Assembly (NCBI GenBank): GCA_016935985.1
Contig: JAFGPW010000006.1
Location: 1-64,000, forward strand
Length of the DNA stretch: 64,000 nucleotides
DNA from: Candidatus Woesearchaeota archaeon
GTDB taxonomy: Archaea; Nanobdellota; Nanobdellia; Woesearchaeales; JAFGPW01
Direction: 5' to 3'
The notes under the pieces were generated by a model. The model did not search any database and had not been told where the DNA came from. It worked only from the letters and a program-made list of their open reading frames with translations. The stretch's first letter is position 1; every line of letters begins with the position of its first letter. This document shows positions 1 to 7,827 of this stretch, piece by piece. The position numbers and the translations under genes are program-made.

Positions 1-98
1 ATCACTACAAAAAAATGAGGAAAGTCGTTAAAGAAAAAAAATTACGATTTCATGTCGCACTTATTTGTCGTGTTCTATAAATATTACTGAATTAATCA

Positions 99-989
99 CT
101 ATTTAGTGGCACTTTTCGCTTTCCCGCTCGCCCCGAACATCCGCATCTTCTTCCTGATCGTGGCTGTCATCGCCTCTCTCCCCAGGTTGAGGATGGTCCG
201 CATGTCATAGCTGCCCCTGGTGTGGCTGACGCGCGGGAAGCGCCTGAAGAAAGAGTGCACCGCTTCGGTGAAGGCGATCCTGATATCGGTGTCGATATTG
301 ATCTTCTGGATGCCGTCCCTCACGCATTTCCGGATGTCGGATGCCGGCAGGTCGGAGGCGCCGTGGAGGACGAGCGGCACCGTGACCTTCTGCCTGATCT
401 CCCTGAGCCTGTCGAAGTCGAGCTTCGGGGTGCCGTAATAGAGGCCGTGCACGTTCCCTATCGCCGGCGCGAGCGCGTCGCAGCGTGTCCGTCGAACGAA
501 CTCACGGCACTTCGCGGGGTCTGCCATGAAGGCGTCCCGCTCAGACACTTTCACCTTGTCCTCCACCCCGACGAGGCGGCCGAGCTCGGCCTCGGTCGAG
601 ATCCCTTTTGTGTGGGCATAGGCGCTCACCCGCCTGGTGAGCGCGACGTTGTCGGGGAACGGGAGGGAGGAGGCATCGATCATGACCGAGGAGTAGCCGG
701 CGCCGATGCACGCCTTCGCTGCCGCGAAGCCGGAGCCGTGGTCGAGATGGAGCGCGACCGGCACCTTCGTCCTCTTCGTTTCCTCCCGCGCCATGGCGAC
801 CATCTGGCCGAGTCCCGCGTAGCCGATCGCCTTCTCAGAGGTCTGGAGGATGATCGGCGCCTGCTCTGTCTTCGCCGCCATGATCGCCGCCTGGATGGAT
901 TCCAGGTTGGTGATGTTGAAGGCTCCCACCGCATAGCCGTGCTCGAGCGCGTGGATGAGGATGTGCTTTGTGGTCCTGAAAGCCGCCAT
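99..989 (-). CDS. fba: Class II fructose-bisphosphate aldolase family protein
   Basis: Class II (zinc-dependent) aldolase, 296 aa, near the usual family length. Visible family motifs are LDHG near residue 84 (metal-binding His), TEAELG in the middle, GNVHG, LHGASD and NIDTDIR toward the C-terminus; together these give the zinc ligands and the phosphate/dihydroxyacetone-phosphate site. Expected reaction is reversible cleavage of fructose-1,6-bisphosphate, or a related ketose-bisphosphate, to triose phosphates. A TATA box at 1011-1020 ends 23 nt before the ATG, so the message is probably leaderless. Tagatose-bisphosphate aldolase (GatY/KbaY type) cannot be excluded from sequence alone. Confidence 0.9.
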   Translation of the reverse strand: MAAFRTTKHILIHALEHGYAVGAFNITNLESIQAAIMAAKTEQAPIILQTSEKAIGYAGLGQMVAMAREETKRTKVPVALHLDHGSGFAAAKACIGAGYSSVMIDASSLPFPDNVALTRRVSAYAHTKGISTEAELGRLVGVEDKVKVSERDAFMADPAKCREFVRRTRCDALAPAIGNVHGLYYGTPKLDFDRLREIRQKVTVPLVLHGASDLPASDIRKCVRDGIQKINIDTDIRIAFTEAVHSFFRRFPRVSHTRGSYDMRTILNLGREAMTATIRKKMRMFGASGKAKSATK

Positions 990-1010
990 GGGCTGTCGTG
1001 AGGGATATCC

Positions 1011-1020
1011 CTATAAAAAG
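1011..1020 (-). promoter_or_regulatory. TATA box of the aldolase gene
   Basis: CTTTTTATAG on the minus strand, 23 nt from its end to the ATG at 989. Confidence 0.7.
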
Positions 1021-1034
1021 GTTTGGTGTAACGC

Positions 1035-1172
1035 TCAGAAGACGATGAGGACGGCCACGATGATGAGAATGAGCCAGAAGAGGCCCACCTCTGATGCCGG
1101 GAGGACCGAGGCGCGCTTCGGGAACTGGTTGTGCTTGAGGGTCTCGACGACCCTGTGGTCATAGCCGATCAT
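1035..1172 (-). CDS. Small tail-anchored membrane protein
   Basis: A 45-aa protein with a basic, soluble N-terminal part and a hydrophobic C-terminal helix (about residues 29-45, ending IVAVLIVF). The frame stays open upstream, but the TATA box (1231-1240, minus strand) lies inside that extension, so the ATG at 1172 is the first sensible start, behind a leader of about 35 nt with a GGAG-like ribosome site. Tail-anchored topology is an inference from hydrophobicity. No family recognised. Confidence 0.6.
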   Translation of the reverse strand: MIGYDHRVVETLKHNQFPKRASVLPASEVGLFWLILIIVAVLIVF

Positions 1173-1230
1173 GGGTGGCTGCTCCAGGGGTAGTGGTGAT
1201 GATATGAGGGCTGCAGGGACCGAGAGGTGA

Positions 1231-1240
1231 TATAAAAAGG
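1231..1240 (-). promoter_or_regulatory. TATA box of the small tail-anchored protein gene
   Basis: CCTTTTTATA on the minus strand. It decides the start at 1172 because upstream in-frame codons would not be transcribed. Confidence 0.6.
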
Positions 1241-1258
1241 TTGCGGTAGGCATGTAGC

Positions 1259-1543
1259 CTACCTGCGCTCTACCCAGTGGATATAATACCCGACAAGCCC
1301 GCCGCCGAGGCAGAGGAACAGGCAGCTCAGGAGGAAGAATATCAGGCTGAACCCGAAGATGCCTGCGACCGCGTCCTGATAGGAACAGGGGGCTCCTCCC
1401 TCCATCATGCAGACATGGGACGCGCCCGCGTTCTGGAGCCGTATCTCGTTGTACATGAGGGTGCCGAACATCACGAAGGTGAGGATGAGGGAGAAGACCA
1501 GACCGAACACGAGGCCTTTCTGCCAGTAGTTGAGCTGGACCAT
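1259..1543 (-). CDS. Two-helix small membrane protein
   Basis: 94 aa. Hydrophobic helices at about residues 9-30 and 60-88 are separated by a loop with two Cys (HVCMM, APCSY). It starts 16 nt downstream of the PfkB kinase stop and has no TATA box of its own, so it probably shares that transcript. Function unknown; two short helices with loop Cys could be a disulfide-stabilised envelope protein (inference). Confidence 0.7.
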   Translation of the reverse strand: MVQLNYWQKGLVFGLVFSLILTFVMFGTLMYNEIRLQNAGASHVCMMEGGAPCSYQDAVAGIFGFSLIFFLLSCLFLCLGGGLVGYYIHWVERR

Positions 1544-1559
1544 CGTGCTGCAGCCTGCC

Positions 1560-2543
1560 TCACGGCTTGTATTCCTTGACCTGGCAGGGGGTGCGCCTGA
1601 TCCGCGCCTGGGCCTCCGTGAGGGTCAGGATCTTCTCCTTCGCGCCGAGATGGGTGATCACCGACTCGGCCTGGATGAGCCCGAGCTGCGCAGCGAACTT
1701 GATGTTGTCTTTGAGGATGAGGCCGGCGAGGAAGGCAGATGCGAAGGCATCGCCGGCGCCGGTTGTCTCGAGAATCCTGATCTTATGCGGCATGATCCTG
1801 TAGTGCCGCTTCCTGTGAAGGATGAAGGCTCCTTTCGCGCCCCAGGTGATGACGACGGTCGAGGGCCCCTCGGCGCTGAGCCGTCTCAGCTGGTTCTCGA
1901 CCGTGTCCTTCCCCACGAGCAGGGTCGCCTCCTCCTCGTTCAGGACGAGCAGGTCGCATCGGCTGATCACTGGCCTGATGGTGGCAAGACCAAGCTCCGC
2001 CTGGTAGTTGGAGGGATTGAACGCGAGCCTGATGCCGTGCCTCTTGGCGTGCTCGGCGATCTGCTTGAGCGTCTCGAAGGACTGGCCGACAAGCGATGAG
2101 GAATAGATCCACTTGGCCTTGAGCAGCTCCTTGTTGATGTCCTTCCAGGCGAGCGTGTCGTTCGCGCCTTTGTAGGTGAGGATGGTCCGGTCCTGGGCGA
2201 TCGAGTCGAGGACGATGCTGTAGCCGGACTGCTCGTCGTTGCTGATCTTGCCGATGAAATCGATCCCTTCCTTCTTGAGGAGCGCGAGGACCGACTCCTT
2301 GATGTGGTCGTTCCCAAGCTTTCCCATGAACGCAGTCTTGAGGCCGAGCCGCGCGAACGAGACCGCGGTGTTGGTCCCGCCCCCGCCGATCTGGAATTCG
2401 AGGGATTTGATGAGTATCTTCGAGCCGGAAGGGTAGGCGACCAGGCTCTGCTCTGAGTCGATGCTCCTGATGGAGATGAGCTCTGCCTTCGTGTGAGCGA
2501 AGACATCGCGTGTCGCGGAGCCGCAGGCGATGACGTCGTACAT
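1560..2543 (-). CDS. PfkB-family carbohydrate/nucleoside kinase
   Basis: 327 aa, ribokinase fold. The substrate-side glycine motif GGGGTNTAVSFARLG (about residues 52-66) and the PfkB signature with catalytic Asp (ETTGAGDAFASAF, about 255-267) are intact. It should phosphorylate a sugar, nucleoside or sugar phosphate with ATP or ADP. In archaea with form III RuBisCO some PfkB enzymes act on ribose-1-phosphate or nucleosides, and a RuBisCO gene lies at 7828-9099, so a nucleoside-salvage role is possible but unproven. TATA CTTTTATATA at 2568-2577 sits 25 nt before the ATG. Confidence 0.88.
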   Translation of the reverse strand: MYDVIACGSATRDVFAHTKAELISIRSIDSEQSLVAYPSGSKILIKSLEFQIGGGGTNTAVSFARLGLKTAFMGKLGNDHIKESVLALLKKEGIDFIGKISNDEQSGYSIVLDSIAQDRTILTYKGANDTLAWKDINKELLKAKWIYSSSLVGQSFETLKQIAEHAKRHGIRLAFNPSNYQAELGLATIRPVISRCDLLVLNEEEATLLVGKDTVENQLRRLSAEGPSTVVITWGAKGAFILHRKRHYRIMPHKIRILETTGAGDAFASAFLAGLILKDNIKFAAQLGLIQAESVITHLGAKEKILTLTEAQARIRRTPCQVKEYKP

Positions 2544-2567
2544 GACGGTCCCTTTGAGGAGAAGAGG

Positions 2568-2577
2568 TATATAAAAG
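2568..2577 (-). promoter_or_regulatory. TATA box of the PfkB kinase gene
   Basis: CTTTTATATA on the minus strand, 25 nt before the ATG at 2543; probably also drives the downstream 94-aa membrane protein. Confidence 0.7.
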
Positions 2578-2581
2578 TTTG

Positions 2582-3055
2582 TTATGTCGATTCGATGTAC
2601 TGCTGCAGCACCTTTGACTTCCTAATGACCGCATCGACCGCCATGATCTGCTCGGGGTACCTCGTGAGCCAGCGCCGCATCTCCGGGTAATCGATCCATC
2701 CGAACCGGTCGTGGTCGTCCTCGGAGAGTCGCATCTCCAAGGGCGTCGTCATATCGGTCCTCGTCGTGAACGCGGCGAAGACCACCTTCCTCGGCCTGCC
2801 TTTCCTGAGCGCCTCGTACTCGAGCACGGCACGTGAGCCCGCTCCGATCTCCACCCCCTGACCCCTCTTCCTCATAGGCCTCTTGTGCAGGGCCATGACC
2901 TCACCGATGCCGCCAACGCCTCCCTGGTTGTTCTGCCAGTGCCTTTTGTCCCTGTTGTGTAGGATGAGGAAGCGCGGCTCCCCTGATGTGGGGTCGGTGC
3001 TATAAATGATGCCCCTGACGACATGCCTGACCAGGGGCCTGCCTTCGTCATTCAT
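2582..3055 (-). pseudogene. Nudix-hydrolase-like ORF whose Nudix box is out of frame
   Basis: 157 aa. The N-terminal part (RGIIY, then HWQNNQGGVGGIGE) and the C-terminal part (KVVFAAF, FGWIDYPEMRRWL) look like the flanks of a Nudix domain, which hydrolyses nucleoside diphosphates linked to another group. The catalytic REx2EExG helix is missing from the reading frame; residues AQEAYEEEGSG, a good match, are encoded one frame away at about 2854-2888. The frame returns at a run of five G on the minus strand. It is therefore either a mutated gene, or two compensating sequencing or assembly errors, or a truly divergent protein. The frame stays open throughout, which argues against old decay. Confidence 0.5.
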
Positions 3056-3112
3056 GCCGCCCCTTCCGCCAAGGTGATCCCAAGAATTTCGGACGGCCTG
3101 CCAAGCGAAAGC

Positions 3113-3120
3113 CTTTTATA
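3113..3120 (+). promoter_or_regulatory. TATA box of the L21e operon
   Basis: CTTTTATA, 27 nt before the ATG at 3147 and only 18 nt before the alternative ATG at 3138, favouring the inner start. Confidence 0.6.
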
Positions 3121-3146
3121 GGGGGGATTATTCCGCTATGCTCATT

Positions 3147-3443
3147 ATGGTACAGCGGATAGGCGGATCGCGGCGCAAGACCCGCGGCATAATGCGGCGG
3201 GGCGTGCGCGAGAAGGGGAAGGTGAGCATCTCACGTTTCTTCCAGGTGTTCTCTGAAGGCGACAAGGTCGTCCTCAAGGCGAACCCGGCCCACCAGGGCG
3301 GCGTCTACCACCGTAGGTTCCATGGCAAGGTGGCGGAGGTCACGGGCAAGCAGGGCGAGTGCTACACCGTCACCCTCAAGGATGGGGGCAAGGCGAAGGG
3401 GCTGATCGTGCACCCGGTCCACCTCCAGAGGCAGGTGAGATGA
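3147..3443 (+). CDS. rpl21e: Large ribosomal subunit protein L21e
   Basis: 98 aa from the chosen ATG, the usual archaeal L21e size. It shows the family pattern: MVQRIGGSRRKTR start, EGDKVVLKANPA, GVYHRRFHGKVAEVTGKQG, and a basic C-terminal tail. The ATG three codons upstream (3138) is unlikely because it is too close to the TATA box and because L21e proteins begin near MVQR. It is the first gene of a tight cluster with the Rpb4 subunit (1 nt between stop and ATG) and the DUF655 protein, an order known from many archaea. Confidence 0.95.
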   Translation: MVQRIGGSRRKTRGIMRRGVREKGKVSISRFFQVFSEGDKVVLKANPAHQGGVYHRRFHGKVAEVTGKQGECYTVTLKDGGKAKGLIVHPVHLQRQVR

Positions 3444-3444
3444 G

Positions 3445-3792
3445 ATGAACGCGCCGGAGATACTCGAGGAGAGCCCTATCACCATGGCAGAGCTCGGAAG
3501 CGAGGTCAGGAAGATCAAGAAGCGGGAGGAAGAGGCGGGCTTCCGCATCCAGAAGACGGACGAGTACCTCGCCGCGTTCTCCGATGTGCCTAAGGGCAAG
3601 ATCGACGAGCTCGTCACGAGGATCACGGCTCTCAGCATCCCCCGGCTCAAGGAGATGCACATCTACAAGATCGCCGACACGCTCCCCCAGACCCTGGAGC
3701 AGCTCAAGGTCGTCCTCCAGGGCTACACGATAACGATCAATCAGGAGAACATGAAGAAGATCGTGGCGGCCGTGAAGGAGACTGTCGCGTAG
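3445..3792 (+). CDS. rpoF: DNA-directed RNA polymerase subunit F (Rpb4 family)
   Basis: 115 aa, normal for archaeal Rpo4. Helical HRDC-like C-terminal half with the motif DELVTRITALSIPRLKEMHIYK split across the middle and a final VVLQGYTITINQENMKKIV region. It forms the RNA polymerase stalk with Rpo7 (RpoE), which is not in this window. It starts 1 nt after the L21e stop, so it is translationally coupled. Confidence 0.93.
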   Translation: MNAPEILEESPITMAELGSEVRKIKKREEEAGFRIQKTDEYLAAFSDVPKGKIDELVTRITALSIPRLKEMHIYKIADTLPQTLEQLKVVLQGYTITINQENMKKIVAAVKETVA

Positions 3793-3814
3793 GGCCGGAA
3801 GGCCGAGCAGAAGA

Positions 3815-3822
3815 TTTATATA
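3815..3822 (+). promoter_or_regulatory. TATA box upstream of the DUF655 gene
   Basis: TTTATATA; predicted transcription start near 3845, consistent with translation from the ATG at 3876 after a G-rich ribosome site. Confidence 0.5.
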
Positions 3823-3875
3823 GTAATTCCATCATTACCGTGCCTGATGCCAGGTTCTGGCGCTGGGGGGTATGT

Positions 3876-4439
3876 ATGGAACGCACACGCGCGAAAGAGG
3901 ACACTGCAGTCGTTCTCGACTTCCTGCCGAACGGCTACCCCTTCGACACGCGCCCGAGCCACCGCAAGACGGCCATCGTCCAGGCGATAGGCAAGAACCA
4001 CTTCTCGCTCCTCGAGCTCGTCCCGAAGAAGGACATCTTCCTCCAGCCCAACGCCGAGATCTATATCGGCGACGGCAAGCGCGACCAGATACATCACATC
4101 ACCGGAAAGCTCACGATCGAGAAGCTCACCACGACCGCGAAGTCGGAGATAGAGTTCGTGATCAAGGACCTGGTGAAGCGCAATGAGGCGCGCTTCGTCG
4201 AGTTCTTCAACCAGAGCCAGCCGTTGACGACGCGCATGCACCAGCTCGAGCTCCTGCCTGGCCTCGGCAAGAAGCATATGTGGGAGATCGTCGAGGAGCG
4301 GAGCGACAAGCCGTTCGCGAGCTTTTCCGACATCAAGAAGCGCGTGAAGCTGATGCCTGACCCTGAGAAGACGATCATCAGGCGGATCATGGCAGAGCTC
4401 TCGGGGAAAGAGAAGCACCGCCTCTTCGTCGACATGTGA
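3876..4439 (+). CDS. DUF655 family RNA/DNA-binding-like protein
   Basis: 187 aa from the chosen ATG. The N-terminal part AVVLDFLPNGYP followed by an OB-like strand region is typical of DUF655; a helix-hairpin-helix motif LELLPGLGKKHMWEI lies near residue 125, suggesting nucleic-acid binding. A GTG at 3840 would extend it by 12 residues, but the ATG at 3876 follows a run of six G at ribosome-site distance and DUF655 proteins start just before this block. In many archaea DUF655 is followed by ksgA; here the next gene is tatA. Confidence 0.85.
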   Translation: MERTRAKEDTAVVLDFLPNGYPFDTRPSHRKTAIVQAIGKNHFSLLELVPKKDIFLQPNAEIYIGDGKRDQIHHITGKLTIEKLTTTAKSEIEFVIKDLVKRNEARFVEFFNQSQPLTTRMHQLELLPGLGKKHMWEIVEERSDKPFASFSDIKKRVKLMPDPEKTIIRRIMAELSGKEKHRLFVDM

Positions 4440-4465
4440 ATCCATGAGCACCTGAGGGACACACC

Positions 4466-4672
4466 ATGGGATACGTCGGATTGTGGGAGATACTGCTCAT
4501 CCTGATAGTCATCCTCATCCTTTTCGGGCCCAAGCGCCTGCCCCAGCTCGCGAAGGCGATGGGAGAGGCTTGGGCACAGTTCAAGCAGGCGAGCGAGACG
4601 CCGCCGTTGGCGAAGGCCAAGCCCGTGAAGAAGACCGCGAAACCCACCAAGGGCACTAAGGTCAAGGGCTGA
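4466..4672 (+). CDS. tatA: Twin-arginine translocase subunit TatA/E
   Basis: 68 aa: a short N-terminal transmembrane helix (WEILLILIVILILF), the conserved FGPKRLPQLAKAMGEA hinge and amphipathic helix, and a Lys-rich tail. TatA oligomerises at the membrane to pass folded proteins with twin-arginine signals. No tatC is in the window. It starts 26 nt after the DUF655 stop in the same direction and probably belongs to that transcript. Confidence 0.92.
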   Translation: MGYVGLWEILLILIVILILFGPKRLPQLAKAMGEAWAQFKQASETPPLAKAKPVKKTAKPTKGTKVKG

Positions 4673-4727
4673 AAGCCTGTCCAGCATCCCGCTTCTTGAG
4701 AAAGGGTTCCGAGAGGAACGGAAAGAG

Positions 4728-5168
4728 TCAGTAGTGGTGGTACTCCTCGCCGTACTCCTCAGGCTCGCCCCGGGAGAGCGTCTCGAGCGCCTTCACCTTC
4801 TCGGCGATCTTGAGGAAATCCATCATGCTCATGCGGCGCTTGATGGGGATGTTGAGCGAAATCCCCTCGCCCAGCTCGAGCGTGATCCCTTCGATCGGTC
4901 CTTCCTGCGGTGGTAGTGGCATCCTTCGTCCCTCCTTGTAGAAATGGATCTGCGGCTCAGGAGCCGGCGGTGCTATCGTTGGCCGCTGCGGCGGCGCGGG
5001 GGCTCTCGGCGGCTCTGGCGCCGCTGGCGGAGCAGGCGGAACGGGGACAGAAGGACGCGGGGGCTCGGGGATCGGCATATCCCGATGGGGCGCCGGGGCC
5101 GGAGCTCCCTCTTCCTTCTTCACCTCTTTTCCCCCAGATCTCAGCTTGCCCATAAGCTTCTCTATCAT
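4728..5168 (-). CDS. Hypothetical protein with long Pro/Ala-rich linker
   Basis: 146 aa. A short basic/acidic N-terminal segment (MIEKLMGKLRSGGKEVKKEE) leads into a Pro-rich stretch at about residues 22-75, then a small C-terminal domain (IHFYKEGRRMPLPP through LKIAEKVKALETL) and an acidic, His/Tyr-rich end. A TATA-like TTTAAA at 5195-5200 lies about 27 nt before the ATG. The linker suggests a tether or scaffold between two partners (inference); no family recognised. Confidence 0.7.
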   Translation of the reverse strand: MIEKLMGKLRSGGKEVKKEEGAPAPAPHRDMPIPEPPRPSVPVPPAPPAAPEPPRAPAPPQRPTIAPPAPEPQIHFYKEGRRMPLPPQEGPIEGITLELGEGISLNIPIKRRMSMMDFLKIAEKVKALETLSRGEPEEYGEEYHHY

Positions 5169-5259
5169 TATCGCTTTTCATCTGCGTGCTCGAGTTTAAA
5201 TAATTTTATTACGATTAAAGAATGGAAACAGCGACGTAGAAGAGGTCAGGGGCCAGGGC

Positions 5260-5946
5260 TCATCGGGTGAGACCGAGATCGCGCCGGGCATATCCGTCGG
5301 CACGGCCGTCCGCTCCGCTGCCGTTCGTGAGATGGTAATAGAGCCTGGTCGCGTACTGCAGCGCGAGCCCCATCCCTGACATCCCGTTGGCGCCCAGGCG
5401 CGCATCGAGGGCGCGCGCCGCACCGGTATGCAGGCCGCGGTCGATCCGCTCCTGGAGATGGCGCATCATCCTCACTGCAGTATGGGCCGGCGAGAGCTTG
5501 TACTCCTTTGCCGCCATCGGGAAGCGGTCGATGCCCGGGATCCCCGCGAGGTCGAGGATGTCGGCGTCTGAGAGAATCGCCGACTCGATGCCGGACGGCT
5601 CAACCGCGCCGTTCTCGGCGACAGCGGTGGCGATCCCATCGACCGTTTCCGAATCATAGCCGAACTGTGGGAGCGAATGCCTGACCACGAGCGCTGCCCG
5701 CCCCTGATGGCCGTCGCGAGATCCGGTGAGGGCGGCGCCGATGCCGGAGAGCAGCGCCGCAGGGATGAGGATGGTATATTTTCCCTCCTGGATTTCCTCC
5801 ATGATCCCGATCGCGCGCTCGGCGGTGCGGAACGCCCGCCTGAAGCTGTGGAGCGGGAGCCCGCCGCCCTCGTAGACGGACCGCGCGAACTTCTCGACGC
5901 TGCCGATGCGCAGGTCCTGATCGATATACCTGTCGATAGGGTGCAT
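5260..5946 (-). CDS. HD-superfamily-like protein with a degenerate HD motif
   Basis: 228 aa. The order LLSGIGAALTG - HQGRAALVVRHSL - DGIATAVAENG - ILSDADILDLAG resembles an HD phosphohydrolase core, in which the SDADILD block is typical. In the first block the metal-binding His-Asp of LLHDIG is replaced by Ser-Gly (LLSGIG), so catalysis is doubtful and a ligand-binding role is possible. A TTTAAAAG box ends 22 nt before the ATG. It is divergent from cutA, sharing a 145-bp promoter region. Confidence 0.6.
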   Translation of the reverse strand: MHPIDRYIDQDLRIGSVEKFARSVYEGGGLPLHSFRRAFRTAERAIGIMEEIQEGKYTILIPAALLSGIGAALTGSRDGHQGRAALVVRHSLPQFGYDSETVDGIATAVAENGAVEPSGIESAILSDADILDLAGIPGIDRFPMAAKEYKLSPAHTAVRMMRHLQERIDRGLHTGAARALDARLGANGMSGMGLALQYATRLYYHLTNGSGADGRADGYARRDLGLTR

Positions 5947-6060
5947 TACCGCCCCTATCCTGCGCCCTTTTAAATGTTTTATCTATCACAGTTCCTTGCT
6001 GGAGTTCCACTCCCCTGATGATGCGCAGAACCCCGCAGATTACCCGCAGGTTACCCCCTC

Positions 6061-6069
6061 CTTTTTATA
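6061..6069 (+). promoter_or_regulatory. TATA box of cutA
   Basis: CTTTTTATA, 23 nt before the ATG at 6092. This rules out the longer open frame from 5996. Confidence 0.7.
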
Positions 6070-6091
6070 CCAGCGCTGTCACAGGACCGTC

Positions 6092-6406
6092 ATGGGCTTC
6101 ATTATCGTCTACATAACGCACCAGGACCGCGAAAAGGCCGAGACCGTCGCGAAGCACCTGCTCAATCGGCGGCTCGTCGCATGCGCGAACATCTTCCCTA
6201 TCACGAGCATCTACCCGTGGGAGGGCGAGGTCAAGAGAGCCGACGAGTTCGTGACGCTCGTGAAGACCGTTCCGGAGCGGTGGGAGGAGCTCAAGGCAGA
6301 GGTCGAGAACATCCACCCCTATGATATGCCCTGCATCATGCGCCTGGACGCGAGCGCGAACGACGCGTACGAGCGGTGGATACAGAAGGAGACGCGGAAG
6401 GGCTGA
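6092..6406 (+). CDS. cutA: CutA1 divalent-cation tolerance protein
   Basis: 104 aa, the usual CutA size. Family features: IIVYITHQDREKAETVAKHLL, RLVACANIFPITSIYPWEGEV and the C-terminal YERWIQKET. CutA forms a PII-like trimer and is linked to copper/divalent metal tolerance in bacteria, though its archaeal role is unclear. Start chosen from the TATA box spacing; the upstream in-frame sequence lies before the promoter. Confidence 0.93.
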   Translation: MGFIIVYITHQDREKAETVAKHLLNRRLVACANIFPITSIYPWEGEVKRADEFVTLVKTVPERWEELKAEVENIHPYDMPCIMRLDASANDAYERWIQKETRKG

Positions 6407-6430
6407 GTATCCCGGAAATCCTATCCAAAA

Positions 6431-6440
6431 GTTTTTATAT
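6431..6440 (+). promoter_or_regulatory. TATA box upstream of the mini-ORF and MFS gene
   Basis: GTTTTTATAT, exactly 24 nt before the ATG of the 24-codon ORF at 6464 and 135 nt before the MFS start. Confidence 0.6.
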
Positions 6441-6463
6441 CATCACTATCACGCGCCCTCTCC

Positions 6464-6538
6464 ATGGCACACGCGAACGCTGTCATCGGCTACCTTCTCA
6501 CGGTCAGCGGGAGCGCCATGCCTGATCCGGCATGCTGA
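6464..6538 (+). CDS. Possible leader peptide (24 aa) ahead of the MFS gene
   Basis: The ORF begins at the position where leaderless genes of this genome start (24 nt after a TATA box) and encodes MAHANAVIGYLLTVSGSAMP followed by DPAC. It ends 36 nt before the transporter gene. It could be a translated leader affecting transporter expression or a chance ORF in a 5' leader; there is no homology argument. Confidence 0.35.
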   Translation: MAHANAVIGYLLTVSGSAMPDPAC

Positions 6539-6574
6539 TGCCGCGCATCCCTACCCCTTTCTGACCGATAGGAG

Positions 6575-7798
6575 ATGAGCGTCATGGCCCTCACGACCCC
6601 ACGCAACGGACTCTCGGAACGCGCATCGCGGCGGTTCGCCGCGAACATCTGGAAGCTGAACCTGTTCATGCTCTTCCGCTCCTTCCATTTCATCGGCGGC
6701 GTGCTGGTCCCTTTCTTCCTCGACTGGGGCGGCATCAGCTTCGCCCAGGTGATGCTCCTGCAGTCGTGGTTCGTGGGGAGCGTCTTCGCGCTGGAGGTGC
6801 CGACCGGCGCGATCGCCGACCGGTACGGAAGACGGCTCTCGATGGTCCTCGGAGCGGCAGCCCTCGTGGCCGCGCCCCTGCTCTACGCGTCGTACCCCTC
6901 GATATGGGTCTTCGCGGCAGGCGAGTTCGTCTGGGCGCTCGGCGGCGCGCTCATATCGGGCTGCGACCAGGCGCTCCTCTACGACAGCATGAAGCGCATG
7001 GGGCGGCAGGATGAGTCGAAGCGGTACTTCGGCAGGTTCGATTCCTCAAAGCTCGTGGGCATCATGATAGCGGCGCCCATCGGCTCGTTCATCGCGGCGA
7101 GGCTCGGCCTGCAGCCGGTCATGCTCCTGATGGCGCTCCCGTTCGCGATCGCCCTCGTGATAGCGCTCACCCTCGCCGAGGTGAAGGTGCGCCAGAAGCG
7201 GGACAGCTACCTCCAAGTCATCAGGAGCGGCATGCGGTACCTCTGGAGGCACCGGATAGCGAAAGCGCTCGCGCTCGACATGCTCTCAGTGCATGTGCTC
7301 GCGTTCCTGATCATCTGGCTGTACCAGCCGCACCTCTCCGGCATAGGCCTGCCGCTCACCTACTTCGGGCTGGTGCATGCCGGGATCGCCCTCTCCCAGA
7401 TCGCCTTCAACAGCAGCTGGGCGCGGCTCGAACGGCTGCTCGGCTCGAAGCGCAGGTACGCCCTCGTCTCTGCGGTCGTCGCTGGCGCGGGATTCGTCTT
7501 GCTTGGGCTCTCGAAGAGCTGGCTCCTCTCGGTGCCGCTGATCATCCTGATAGCGGGAGCGGGGCTCTCGCGAAAGACCCTGATGCAGCACTACCTGCAG
7601 AAGCACATCCCGTCGAGCAGCAGGGCGACGGTGATGTCGACGGTCTCGATGGCCGAGCACCTCAGCGCCGCGGTCCTCAACCCCTTCATCGGGCTCGCGG
7701 CCGAGTGGAGCCTGCCCTACACGCTCATCGGGCTCGGCATCGCGACGGTCGCGCTCGCGTCGCTCTCGCGGATCGAGGAGGCGCACCTCCTCGACTGA
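6575..7798 (+). CDS. Major facilitator superfamily transporter
   Basis: 407 aa with about 12 hydrophobic helices. The MFS signature between helices 2 and 3 is visible as GAIADRYGRRLSMVLG (about residue 77). The halves are joined by a central basic segment (VKVRQKRDSYLQVIRSGMRYLWRH). Substrate cannot be read from sequence; drug or metabolite efflux is the default for this group. A GGAG ribosome site lies just before the first ATG; the ATG at 6584 is an equally good start (404 aa). Confidence 0.88.
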   Translation: MSVMALTTPRNGLSERASRRFAANIWKLNLFMLFRSFHFIGGVLVPFFLDWGGISFAQVMLLQSWFVGSVFALEVPTGAIADRYGRRLSMVLGAAALVAAPLLYASYPSIWVFAAGEFVWALGGALISGCDQALLYDSMKRMGRQDESKRYFGRFDSSKLVGIMIAAPIGSFIAARLGLQPVMLLMALPFAIALVIALTLAEVKVRQKRDSYLQVIRSGMRYLWRHRIAKALALDMLSVHVLAFLIIWLYQPHLSGIGLPLTYFGLVHAGIALSQIAFNSSWARLERLLGSKRRYALVSAVVAGAGFVLLGLSKSWLLSVPLIILIAGAGLSRKTLMQHYLQKHIPSSSRATVMSTVSMAEHLSAAVLNPFIGLAAEWSLPYTLIGLGIATVALASLSRIEEAHLLD

Positions 7799-7827
7799 AG
7801 AAGCATGAAAGCAAGAACCAGGACGGA

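Noticed and set aside
222..1001. Long plus-strand ORF opposite the aldolase
   Set aside because: GC-rich antisense shadow; the aldolase motifs are unambiguous on the minus strand.
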